This document shows, one piece after another, positions 28,421 through 36,244 of a DNA stretch of 64,000 nucleotides (its first letter is position 1; every line of letters begins with the position of its first letter). The stretch spans positions 1,427,501 through 1,491,500 of the forward strand of contig NC_021191.1 in NCBI RefSeq assembly GCF_000389965.1. Direction: 5' to 3'. The translations under genes were made by a program, and so were the position numbers. The stretch comes from Actinoplanes sp. N902-109. GTDB lineage: Bacteria > Actinomycetota > Actinomycetes > Mycobacteriales > Micromonosporaceae. The notes under the pieces are model-generated. The model saw nothing but the letters and a program-made list of their open reading frames with translations, had not been told where the DNA came from and ran no database searches.

Positions 28421-29319
28421 GAGCTGCTAACACGATCTCTGCTGGCGGGATTTGATCAAGCGTCGCCAGCAAATCAGGGCGCAGGCGAGGCTGACCAAGC
28501 TGTCGTGGATGTCCAGGCGTCGTTCCCAGCGAATCGCGAGGCGGCGGAACTGGTGCAGTAACGCGATGGTCGTGTTCCACGACGTAGCGCAACTTGCCCA
28601 GTCCCTTGATCCGGGCGGTCTTGCGACGCGCGATGATCGGCTGGGTGCCACGTTCACGGCATGCTTGGCGAAAGGCTTCGCTGTCGTAGCCCTTGTCGGC
28701 GAGCAGGACATCGAAGCGGCGGCGCGGGCGGCCGTGCCTGCCGGCGATGGGTGGGTAGCCGTCGAGCAGGTCGATCGCGCGGCTGATGTCCGGCACGTTC
28801 GCACCCGAGGTGAGCACGTAGATTGGGGTGCCGTTACCGTCGCAGATCAGGTGGTGCTTGGAACCCGGTTTGCCGCGTTTGACCGGCGACGGACCTGTGC
28901 CGGTACTCCCTTTTTCGCGTCGATGTGGCTGCCGTCGACAACCGCCCGGGACTAGTCGATCTCGTTCGCCGCGTTCAACTCGGTCAGCAGGATCTGGTGC
29001 AGGTCGTCGAACACCCCGGCGTCGGTCCACCGCTTGATCCGCTGCCAGCACGTCATGCCCGAGCCGAAGCCGAGTTCCTGCGGCAGGTCTTCCCAGCCGA
29101 TCCCGGTATGCAGCACGTACAAGATGCCTTGCAGGCATTGCCGGTCGGGAACCGGCCGCGGACCCGGCGCCTTGGCCGGCCAGGGTGGCAGCAACGGCTC
29201 GAGTAGCTCCCACAACTGATCATCGACGATCCACGGCTTGCTCACACCCGGCCGAACGAGACTGATCTTCGCATCGTCGCGCTGATCAACATCGATTCAG
29301 CAGATCGTGTTAGCAGCTC
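28421..29319 (-). mobile_element. IS5-family insertion sequence, 899 bp, inactive
   Basis: Perfect 18-bp terminal inverted repeats: GAGCTGCTAACACGATCT at 28421-28438 and its complement at 29302-29319. TA flanks both ends (28419-28420 and 29320-29321), consistent with a 2-bp target duplication. The transposase inside is broken. Confidence 0.85.
28427..29245 (-). pseudogene. IS5-family DDE transposase, disrupted
   Basis: It starts MSKPWIVDDQLWELLEPLLPP and contains GIGWEDLPQELGFGSGMTCW, as in intact relatives. A stop (TAG, presumably from a Trp codon) interrupts after NAANEID at about 28952. A one-base loss shortly after shifts the frame (SPVKRGKPGSKHHLICDGNG), and a third frame carries the end (TIALLHQFRRLAIRWERR... 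LACALICWRRL). The DDE catalytic core is therefore not translatable as one chain. Confidence 0.85.
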
Positions 29320-29322
29320 TAA

Positions 29323-30689
29323 TATTGCAACGGCAGTTAGCAGAGGGCATAGCCGCGGCGTTTGTAGTGGCTGAGGCGGGCTTGGTGTTGTCGTCGGCGG
29401 CGCCAGGCTGACCACCACCAGACGTGCCGGGGTGGGTGCGGGCGGACGACCAGTGCGGCGATCAGCCGCCGGATCTCCGGTAGCGTGAAACCGATCAGCA
29501 TGTTGTCGTTGGCGGTGAGTCCCCTTTTGCTGCAAAGGCTTTCGCGACGGCGAGCCAGGCGAACGCGGCCATGGACAAGGTGATGTGGACGTGCCAGGCC
29601 CGCCAGTCACGGACCTGATACTCATCGAGGCCGGCCTGGTTCTTTGCCTGCTGAAAGCATTCCTCGACCGCCCACCGGGTCCCGGCGATGCGGGCCAGAT
29701 CCATCAGCCGGGTCTTTTCCAGGCCCGTAGCAGACGTAATAGGCCAGTTCCCCTGTGCTAATACTGCGGCGGGCCAACAGCCAGTGCCCGCGGCTCGCAC
29801 GCCAGAAAGTTCGGATCGGGACCCGCGCCCACCAGTACTCACGCGGGTCGTGAGCGCCCGCGCCGGAGGAGACCCGTGACCAGGCCCGAGGCGGGAGCGC
29901 GGCGATCAGGTCTTCAGCGCGGGCCCGGCCCATCGTGGTGGTAACCAGGTCATCGTTGCGGCGAGTCGCGACGACATGGGCCTGGTCGTGTTCTTCCATG
30001 AAAACCCGCAACGATTTCGACTGTCCGTAGGCCTCGTCCATGGTCACCCAGGGGGCCGGAACGCCAGCGTCGAAGGCGTGTTGCAGCATCTCACGGGCCA
30101 TCTGCACCTTGCTCGCGAACCCGGCCTCGCCCGAATCCCGGCCGCATCGCAGCGTTCCCGGTCATCGGTTCATGCCTGAGGCAGATACAACCGGCGATCG
30201 ATCAGCGCATGACCCTTCGCCGAACGGTAGGCCATGAACACCCCGACCTGACAGTTCCCGATCCGGCCGGCCGTTCCGGAATACTGCCGTGCTACCCCGG
30301 CCGACTTCACGCCCTTCTTCAGGAACCCGGTGTCATCGATGATCAACACGCCCTGCGGGTCGCCGAGGTGCTCGATTACGTATTCGCAGACGTCGTCACG
30401 CACCGCGTCGATGTCCCGGTCCGCCCAACGCGGCAACCGCTGCATCTCGTCCGGCGAGATGTCACCGGCCTGCTCCGCAAGGTCCAGCCGTTCTTGCGGT
30501 CCAGACCCGTGACCAGGCCGAACATGTACTGCCGGGCCCGCTCATGCGGCTCCGACCTGGTGAAACGACCGCAAATCGGGCATGCAGCCGATCCAGTTCC
30601 GCCGACCACACCGCAACATCGACATCCGTCACACCGATACCAACGACCCGATCATGAAACCGTCTCGACGAGCGGGTGCCGTTGCAGTA
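29323..30689 (-). mobile_element. IS701-family insertion sequence, 1367 bp, nested in the IS5 junction
   Basis: Ends TATTGCAACGGCA (29323-29335) and TGCCGTTGCAGTA (30677-30689) are inverted repeats with one mismatch. CTAA flanks both ends (29319-29322 and 30690-30693), the YTAR 4-bp duplication known for IS701. The left CTAA contains the last base of the IS5 element and its TA duplication, so IS701 arrived later. Confidence 0.8.
29337..30632 (-). pseudogene. IS701-family transposase with several frameshifts
   Basis: Consecutive pieces in different frames match one IS701 transposase: VTDVDVAVWSAELDRLHARFA from GTG 30632, then GRFTRSEPHERARQYMFGL...DRKNGW, then DEMQRLPRWADRDIDAVRDD...LIIDDTGFLKKGVKSAGV, then MAREMLQHAFDAGVPAPWVTMDEAYG, then GTRWAVEECFQQAKNQAGLDEYQV, then EIRRLIAALVVRPHPPRHVW. 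At least five breaks (about 30575, 30480, 30150, 29735 and 29515) show long decay. Confidence 0.85.
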
Positions 30690-30693
30690 CTAA

Positions 30694-30981
30694 GCCGCTA
30701 CCGGACCAACGCGAACTGGTGGTCTAACAAGGAACGAGGAAGTTACTCAGATAGAAGCGCACCCCGATGGCGCTGAACCGCTTGGAGCCCCAACGCTGAG
30801 CTGCGAAACCTGCACAGCCTGACGTGACGGATGAGGCGCGGCTGGTAACTGTGGCTGCTACGGGTAGGTGATGCGGGTCACGGCCTTTTCGCTGTGGTGG
30901 CAAGTAGCGGCCCATGTGGGTGGATGTCGGCGTCTCCAGATCACGCATGGATCACGCATTCGTCCACAGGAGACAGAAAGA
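30694..30981. other. Stretch between the IS701 element and the tRNA-Lys terminator
   Basis: No convincing gene. Its first part is the continuation of the target sequence split by the two IS elements. Confidence 0.4.
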
Positions 30982-31018
30982 TGGCCCTGACCAGAGATAA
31001 AACGCCTGGTCAGGGCCA
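30982..31018 (-). terminator. Terminator of tRNA-Lys
   Basis: TGGCCCTGACCAG (30982-30994) and CTGGTCAGGGCCA (31006-31018) form a perfect 13-bp stem. On the minus strand it starts 10 nt after the tRNA 3' end and is followed by TCTTTCTG. Confidence 0.85.
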
Positions 31019-31028
31019 AAATTACCTG

Positions 31029-31101
31029 TGCGCCGCGTAGGACTTGAACCTACAACCCGCGGATTAAGAGTCCGCTGCTCTGCCAATTGAGCTAGCGGCG
31101 C
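31029..31101 (-). tRNA. tRNA-Lys (anticodon CTT)
   Basis: Acceptor GCGCCGC/GCGGCGC, D-arm GCTC/GAGC, anticodon stem GCGGA/TCCGC with loop CTCTTAA (anticodon CTT), T-arm TTCAAGT loop, discriminator A. CCA is not encoded. Its 3' half is duplicated in decayed form at 21243-21300. Confidence 0.97.
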
Positions 31102-31255
31102 TCGTTGGCAACGGAGAAACATTAACACGGCTCCCGCCGGGGGCTGAAATCGGCCCCCGGGCATGATCCCGTGGTGCAACCCGCCGGTAGGTGGAGCGCG
31201 TCTCTTGCGTCGGTAGGGCAGGATGGCCGCGCGGAACGTGAGAACGGGGCAGAGC

Positions 31256-32527
31256 ATGGTCAGCACGAGGCGTTCGCTCCTGGCGGCGGCTTTGGTAGTG
31301 GTGGCGCCGCTGGCGCTGGCGGCGTGCGGTGGCGGTGGTGACGACAAAGCGAAGCCGGTGACCGGTTCGTCGGCGCCTGCCCCGGGGGCCTCGGCGGGGC
31401 CCGAGTCGGCGACGGTGGGTGGGAGTCAGCCGGAGGCCCTGTCGCTCAGGGTGACGCCTGATGCGGGCAAGAAGGGTGTGCCGGTCAGCGCTGAGATCGG
31501 CGTGAAGGTGTCCGGCGGCAAGGTGACCACGGTTGCGGTCAAGGATGACAAGGGCAAGTCTGTCGCGGGCTCGCTGCGTGAGGATCGCTCCGCGTGGGTG
31601 CCGGCCCGGCCGCTCAAGAACAGCAAGACGTACGAGGCCAGTGTCACCGCCGTGAGCGAGGCCGGCACCAGCCGTACGGAGACCACGAAGTTCACCACCA
31701 TGGCCAAGCCGGCCAAGGAGACGGGCACCGGCCTCTACCTGTTCGACGATCACACGTACGGCGTCGCGATGCCGGTGGTGGTCGAGTTCAACCCGGGCAT
31801 CAAGAAGAACGACCGGGCCGCCGTCCAGAAGCGGATGTTCGTGAAGAGCGAGCCCGCCCAGCCGGGCACCTGGTCCTGGACCTCGAATGGCACCCAGGCT
31901 TACTACCGGCCGCCGAACTTCTGGCAGAGCGGCACCAAGCTGACCGTGCGCATCGCCGTCGGGGGTCTGCCCACCGGTGGCGGCCGGTACGGCGACCAGG
32001 ACCGGTCGGCCAGCGCCAAGATCGGGCGCAGCTTCGTGATGAAGGTCGACAACAAGGCCAAGAAGATGACGGTCGTGCAGGACGGCAAGACCGTGCGCAC
32101 GCTGCCGGTGAGCCTCGGCGCACCGAAGCACCCCTCGTCCAGTGGCACCATGGTGGTCATGGAGAAGTTGGCCGCCACGGTCTTCGACACCAGGGGCGAG
32201 GTGCCGGCGGGCGAGAGTTACGTCACCAACATCGAGTACGCCCAGCGGCTCACCTGGTCGGGGCAGTACATCCACTCGGCGCCGTGGTCGGTGGGTTCGC
32301 AGGGCCGGCGCAACGTGTCGCACGGCTGTGTCAACGTCTCACCCTCGAACGCGCGCTGGCTGTTCGACAAGACTCTGGTCGGTGACCCCGTCACTGTTCG
32401 GGGTACGGAGGACAAGCTGGTGTACGGCAACGGGTGGACGCCGTGGGACCTGAGCTGGAAGGAATTCGTCAAGGGCAGCGCTCTCCCGGTGCCCGCCGAG
32501 CTCGCCGCTCAAGCTGGTCAGGCCTGA
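31256..32527 (+). CDS. L,D-transpeptidase lipoprotein (first of a tandem pair)
   Basis: About 423 aa. The N-terminus MVSTRRSLLAAALVVVAPLALAAC has a lipobox (LAAC), so it is anchored outside the membrane. Ser/Gly linker, then two Ig-like domains (about 60-250), then the YkuD domain with IHSAPWS and the catalytic SHGCVNVS (near residue 355). This is the LdtMt2 layout; such enzymes make 3-3 cross-links in peptidoglycan and resist most penicillins. An in-frame ATG at 31223 would add 11 residues; 31256 gives a normal signal peptide. A paralogue follows 90 bp downstream. Confidence 0.93.
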   Translation: MVSTRRSLLAAALVVVAPLALAACGGGGDDKAKPVTGSSAPAPGASAGPESATVGGSQPEALSLRVTPDAGKKGVPVSAEIGVKVSGGKVTTVAVKDDKGKSVAGSLREDRSAWVPARPLKNSKTYEASVTAVSEAGTSRTETTKFTTMAKPAKETGTGLYLFDDHTYGVAMPVVVEFNPGIKKNDRAAVQKRMFVKSEPAQPGTWSWTSNGTQAYYRPPNFWQSGTKLTVRIAVGGLPTGGGRYGDQDRSASAKIGRSFVMKVDNKAKKMTVVQDGKTVRTLPVSLGAPKHPSSSGTMVVMEKLAATVFDTRGEVPAGESYVTNIEYAQRLTWSGQYIHSAPWSVGSQGRRNVSHGCVNVSPSNARWLFDKTLVGDPVTVRGTEDKLVYGNGWTPWDLSWKEFVKGSALPVPAELAAQAGQA

Positions 32528-32617
32528 TGTTTGAAGCGTAAAGTCAGCTGCCTGGCACGAATCCGGGATGGGGGGCCGGCATCCATGACGGATGATGGGC
32601 ACCCGGACAGAGGTGCG

Positions 32618-33865
32618 ATGAGAGGGATCATGAGGCTTCGTGGAGCAACCGGCGGCGCCGGACAGCGGCGGTGGCGCACTGCCGCCGTGGCGCTGGCGAC
32701 CGCGACCGTGCTGGTGGTCGCCGGCTGCAGCGGCGGCAAGGACGACGCATCCTCGCCCTCGTGGCAGGGCAGCGGCCAGAGCGGCGGCGCCTCGGCCTCG
32801 CCGCAGCCGCCGGCCAGCACCGTGGCGGTCACCGCGCCGGAGGCGGACGCGACCGATGTCAAGGCGATCACCACGATCAAGTACGACAGCGACGACCCGG
32901 CCAACACGTCCGTCACGGTGACCGACCCCGAGGGCGACCAGATCCAGGGCACGCTGGACAAGGACGACAAGACTTTCACCCCGGCCTCGGCGCTCAAGTG
33001 GGGCAAGACCTACACGGTCACGGTCAACGGCACGGCTTCTGGCGACAAGGTCGGCACCAGTACGAGCAAGTTCACGGTGATGAAGAAGCCGTCGCAGCTC
33101 GTCCGGGTGTCGAGCTTCCTGGGCGACGGCATGAAGGTCGGCGTCGGCATGCCGATGATCATCAAGTTCGGCCGCTCGGTGCCCAAGAGCTATCGCGCCG
33201 AGGTGGAGCGCCGCATGGTCGTCTCGGCCACGCCGGAGCAGGAAGGCTCCTGGTACTGGATCAGCGGCACCGAGATGCACTACCGCCCCAAGGTGTTCTG
33301 GAAGGCCAACACCAAGATCCACTACAAGGTCGCGCTCGCCGGGGTGGAGATGGACAAGGGCTGGTACGGCCGCTCCGACCTGACCGTCGACCTCAACGTC
33401 GGGCGCTCGTTCATCATGGTGGCCGACGCCAAGAACAAGCAGATGACGGTCACCCAGGACGGCAAGGTCATCAAGAAGCTGCCGATCAGCCTGGGCAAGC
33501 CGAGCACGCCGTCGTCCAGCGGCACCGCGGTCATCATCGAGAAGAAGGAACACACCGTCTTCGACACGATGGACGAGCTGCCCGAGGGCGAGGGCTACCG
33601 CACCAAGATCGACTATGCCCAGCGCTACACCTGGGGCGGCGAGTTCGTGCACGCCGCGTCCTGGTCCGAGGGCGTACAGGGCAAGCAGAACGTCTCGCAC
33701 GGCTGCGTCAACGTCTCCGAGGCGATGGGCAAGTGGCTCTTCGACCGTACGATGATGGGCGATGTTGTGCAGGTCAAGGGCACTCCGCGCAAGCTCCAGT
33801 GGAACAACGGCTGGACCGACTGGGAGCTGAGCTGGGACCAGTACAAGAAGGGCAGCGCCCTCTGA
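32618..33865 (+). CDS. L,D-transpeptidase lipoprotein (second of the pair)
   Basis: About 415 aa with the same plan as its neighbour: lipobox LVVAGC near residue 31, low-complexity linker, Ig-like domains (ITTIKYDSDDPANTSVTVTDP...), and a YkuD domain ending in HAASWSEGVQGKQNVSHGCVN. The two share long identical stretches around the active site, so they arose by tandem duplication. The start is uncertain (ATG 32585, 32618 or 32630). The pair may differ in timing or substrate. Confidence 0.92.
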   Translation: MRGIMRLRGATGGAGQRRWRTAAVALATATVLVVAGCSGGKDDASSPSWQGSGQSGGASASPQPPASTVAVTAPEADATDVKAITTIKYDSDDPANTSVTVTDPEGDQIQGTLDKDDKTFTPASALKWGKTYTVTVNGTASGDKVGTSTSKFTVMKKPSQLVRVSSFLGDGMKVGVGMPMIIKFGRSVPKSYRAEVERRMVVSATPEQEGSWYWISGTEMHYRPKVFWKANTKIHYKVALAGVEMDKGWYGRSDLTVDLNVGRSFIMVADAKNKQMTVTQDGKVIKKLPISLGKPSTPSSSGTAVIIEKKEHTVFDTMDELPEGEGYRTKIDYAQRYTWGGEFVHAASWSEGVQGKQNVSHGCVNVSEAMGKWLFDRTMMGDVVQVKGTPRKLQWNNGWTDWELSWDQYKKGSAL

Positions 33866-33874
33866 CGCACCAGG

Positions 33875-34558
33875 TCATGCGCGCAGCCCGATGGCGCGCA
33901 GGACGCTGCGGGTAGCTTCGGCGGTCGGCCGCAGCACCTCGTCACGCACCCAGCGGCCGGCGGCGGACAGCACCAGCCCCGCCGGCCGCAACACCCAGCG
34001 ATGAACCTGCACGGCCGTCCAGCGGATCGCCAGCCCCATCGGGCGCAGCAGCCACAGATAGAGCTGTCGCAGCACCCAGGCGGCACCGAGCCAGCCCGGC
34101 CGGAGCACCCAGCGGTACAGCTGGACGAGCAGCCACCAGCAGGGCAGCAGCAGCCAGCGGTAGAGCGCCCGGATCACGACGTCGAGCACGAAGATGAGCC
34201 CCGCCGCCACCCAGGCCGCCACCAGCCCGGCCGCCCGCCGGATCGGCGCGGTGAGGTGGACCAGGAAGCGCCACACCGGCCGCAGCACGTGCCGGAACAG
34301 CCACCGGGCCGGCTCCGCCACCAGCCACCGCCAGAGAAAAGCACCCGGCACGACCACCAGGTAGTGCCACAGGAACGTGACCGGCACGACCACGAGGTAG
34401 TGCCACAGGAACGTGACCGGCACGGCCACCAGGTAGTGCCAGAGCCAGGCGACGCCGAGGCCGAGATAGCGGAGCACTTCCCACAGCAGGCGGAACGGCA
34501 GGACCACGATGGTCGCCACCACCCGGATGGGCCAGGGAGGATCGGGTGTGTCACTCAT
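33875..34558 (-). CDS. Trp-rich membrane-associated protein built of ~12-residue repeats
   Basis: The 227-aa product contains LWHYLVAVPVTF, LWHYLVVVPVTF and LWHYLVVVPGAF in a row, then LWRWLVAEPARW and LFRHVLRPVWRF. A second half has looser copies of YRWVLRP (LYRWVLRPGW, LYLWLLRPMG, VHRWVLRPAG). Each unit pairs a hydrophobic stretch with a Pro and a basic or aromatic residue, suggesting short in-plane or re-entrant helices rather than ordinary spanning helices. No family recognised. It ends 9 nt from the convergent L,D-transpeptidase gene. Confidence 0.7.
   Translation of the reverse strand: MSDTPDPPWPIRVVATIVVLPFRLLWEVLRYLGLGVAWLWHYLVAVPVTFLWHYLVVVPVTFLWHYLVVVPGAFLWRWLVAEPARWLFRHVLRPVWRFLVHLTAPIRRAAGLVAAWVAAGLIFVLDVVIRALYRWLLLPCWWLLVQLYRWVLRPGWLGAAWVLRQLYLWLLRPMGLAIRWTAVQVHRWVLRPAGLVLSAAGRWVRDEVLRPTAEATRSVLRAIGLRA
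34330..34450 (-). repeat. 36-bp tandem repeat inside the Trp-rich gene
   Basis: Three nearly identical 36-bp units encode LWHYLVxVPxxF. The DNA identity is higher than needed for protein conservation, pointing to recent duplication. Confidence 0.8.
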
Positions 34559-34592
34559 CGTGGCACCACGGTAAACGATGACCTCCAGCGGT

Positions 34593-34598
34593 TACCCT
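34593..34598 (+). promoter_or_regulatory. -10 box of a leaderless promoter for the small lipoprotein gene
   Basis: TACCCT ends 6 nt before the GTG start at 34605; no ribosome site is present. Confidence 0.55.
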
Positions 34599-34604
34599 CA
34601 GTAG

Positions 34605-34985
34605 GTGTTCCGCCTGCTCATCGTTGTGATCACCGCGCTGCTGGCGGGGGCGTGCAGCCCCGCCGACGAGGCACCGCCGCCCGCGACCCCCAGCCCGAGC
34701 GTGGCCGCCGACAACCCGCCCGGCGCGCTGGCCTGCGCCAAGGTCATCGCCGCCGCCGACCAGGCCACCATCATGACGCCGGGGGTCGCGGACGCCGTCC
34801 TGCGGGCCGCCACCACCGCCGACGCCCCGGTGGCCGACGCCGCCCGGCGGCTGGCCGACGCCTATGCCGCCGCGGTCGCCGCCAAGGGAGCCGCAGACGA
34901 GCCGGACCGGGTGGCCGCGGTGAGCGCGGCAACTGCCGACATGGTCCAGGTCTGCCGCGACTCCGGCCTGGAAGCGGTGGGTTGA
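34605..34985 (+). CDS. Small secreted lipoprotein, unknown function
   Basis: The 126-aa product has a type II signal peptide ending LLAGAC (lipidated Cys about residue 17), a short Pro-rich linker, and an Ala-rich helical domain with two cysteines (ALACAKVIAAADQATIM, MVQVCRDSG) that could form a disulfide. The promoter appears leaderless. No family assigned. Confidence 0.8.
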   Translation: MFRLLIVVITALLAGACSPADEAPPPATPSPSVAADNPPGALACAKVIAAADQATIMTPGVADAVLRAATTADAPVADAARRLADAYAAAVAAKGAADEPDRVAAVSAATADMVQVCRDSGLEAVG

Positions 34986-35217
34986 CCGAGTTGTGCGTCC
35001 ACACCGACTGGCCGACGCCGGCCGAGCGGACGCGCGACAACCTCGCCGGCTACTGGACGTGGTGGCGCAACCGGGCGGCTTTCGGGCTGACCGGCATGGG
35101 GGAGTGGACCCGCTCTATCGCACCGCCTTGCATCGCCATGCCGACGTCGTCGCCTTCATGACCCAGGTGCTGCGCGCCGACGGGGCGCGCCCGACGCCGC
35201 CTACTTGGGCTGGATGA
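34982..35217 (+). pseudogene. Small hypothetical gene with an apparent frameshift at a G5 run
   Basis: TTG 34982 overlaps the lipoprotein stop (TTGA) and opens TELCVHTDWPTPAERTRDNL AGYWTWWRNRAAFGLTG. At CATGGGGGAG (about 35097-35106) the sense continues in another frame as GVDPLYRTALHRHADVVAFM to a stop at 35215-35217. One extra G would join them into about 78 aa. The evidence is only codon pattern and coupling, so this is tentative. Confidence 0.35.
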
Positions 35218-35548
35218 GCCATTCCCAGGCTCGGCGCAGGCCGTCGCCGACCGACGACGAGTCGGAGCCGGTGGCGTCCTTGCTCGGTTGCGGCAGTTCG
35301 GCGGCGGGCTTGGCCACGATGACCGCCCGCTCGAAGATGCCGTCGATCTCGGTGGCGGCAGCGAAGCGATGATCGTCCGACGTTTTCACGACGAGACCCT
35401 GGAAGATCTCGTCGTTGTCGTCGGAGAGCACGTGGTCGACCGTGCCGACCTGGTCGCCGGCGCGGTCGTAGACCGGCGTGCCGTCCTTGAGCACCAGGAA
35501 CGACTGGGGTGCTCCGAGGTCCTCGGGTGCGGTGTTCGTCTCGGCCAT
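35201..35548 (-). CDS. PRC-barrel-like protein
   Basis: The 115-aa product has a beta-rich PRC-barrel pattern (FLVLKDGTPVYDRAGDQVGTVDHVLSDD...FQGLVVKTSDDHRFAAATEIDGIFERAVIV) and a Pro/Ser linker with a short Trp-containing C-terminal helix. PRC-barrel proteins act as small scaffolds, in RNA processing, photosynthesis or stress; none is implied here. ATG 35548 is used because the family domain starts about 15 residues later. Confidence 0.75.
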   Translation of the reverse strand: MAETNTAPEDLGAPQSFLVLKDGTPVYDRAGDQVGTVDHVLSDDNDEIFQGLVVKTSDDHRFAAATEIDGIFERAVIVAKPAAELPQPSKDATGSDSSSVGDGLRRAWEWLIQPK

Positions 35549-35582
35549 ACCCCCGGACGTACCCCGCTGCCCGGCCGGGTAA

Positions 35583-36020
35583 TCAGTCGGCGTGACCCGG
35601 GGGCAGGATGGCCACCTCACGGTAGAAGCGGTCGATCATGCGTACCGTGGACTCGAACTCGTCGAGGCCGAACGGCTTGGTCACGTAGGCGTTGGCGCGG
35701 TGCTGATAGCTCGCCACGATGTCGGGTGCCGCGCCGGACGTGGTCAGTATGACCACCGGGATCGACTTGAGCTGGTCGTCCGTCTTGATCGCGGCCAGCG
35801 TCTCGCGCCCGTCCATGCGGGGCATGTTCAGGTCCAGCAGGATCAGGTCGGGGCGGTGCGCGTTCTCGAACGGGCTGTTGCGGCGCAGGTAGTCGAGGGC
35901 CTCGCGGCCGTCGGCGACCCGGTTGACCGTCGTCGTGCGTTCCGAGCTCTCGAGCGCCTCCGAGATCATGAAGGCGTCGGCGTCGTCATCGTCGACGACG
36001 AGGATCTCGAGACTTCGCAC
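35583..36020 (-). CDS. Single-domain response regulator (Rcp1-like receiver)
   Basis: The 145-aa CheY-like receiver has the acidic pocket VVDDDDADAF, phospho-acceptor Asp in ILLDLNMPRMDG, the Thr switch in VVILTTSG and the Lys in YVTKPFG. The inserted loop in RRNSPFENAHRPDLI is typical of Rcp1-type regulators paired with phytochrome-like or hybrid kinases. There is no output domain and no kinase nearby, so it belongs to an orphan relay. GTG 36020 follows AAGGGGG. Confidence 0.9.
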   Translation of the reverse strand: MRSLEILVVDDDDADAFMISEALESSERTTTVNRVADGREALDYLRRNSPFENAHRPDLILLDLNMPRMDGRETLAAIKTDDQLKSIPVVILTTSGAAPDIVASYQHRANAYVTKPFGLDEFESTVRMIDRFYREVAILPPGHAD

Positions 36021-36244
36021 GGTGCCCCCTTGATTGCAGTGGCGCAAGCATAGGTGGGACGGCTGTCCACCACCACACCGGCCAGGTATGAATTCGGTCA
36101 AGACGAGACGAGAGTCATACCCCGTTCTTGCAACACGTACGAAACACCAGCTCACCCCGGGCGGAATCAGCGTGAAGACGTGGTGGCACAAAGTAGTTCC
36201 GGATCGACTGCCACGGATCCAGGGCTGCCGCACGTCAAACTGGC

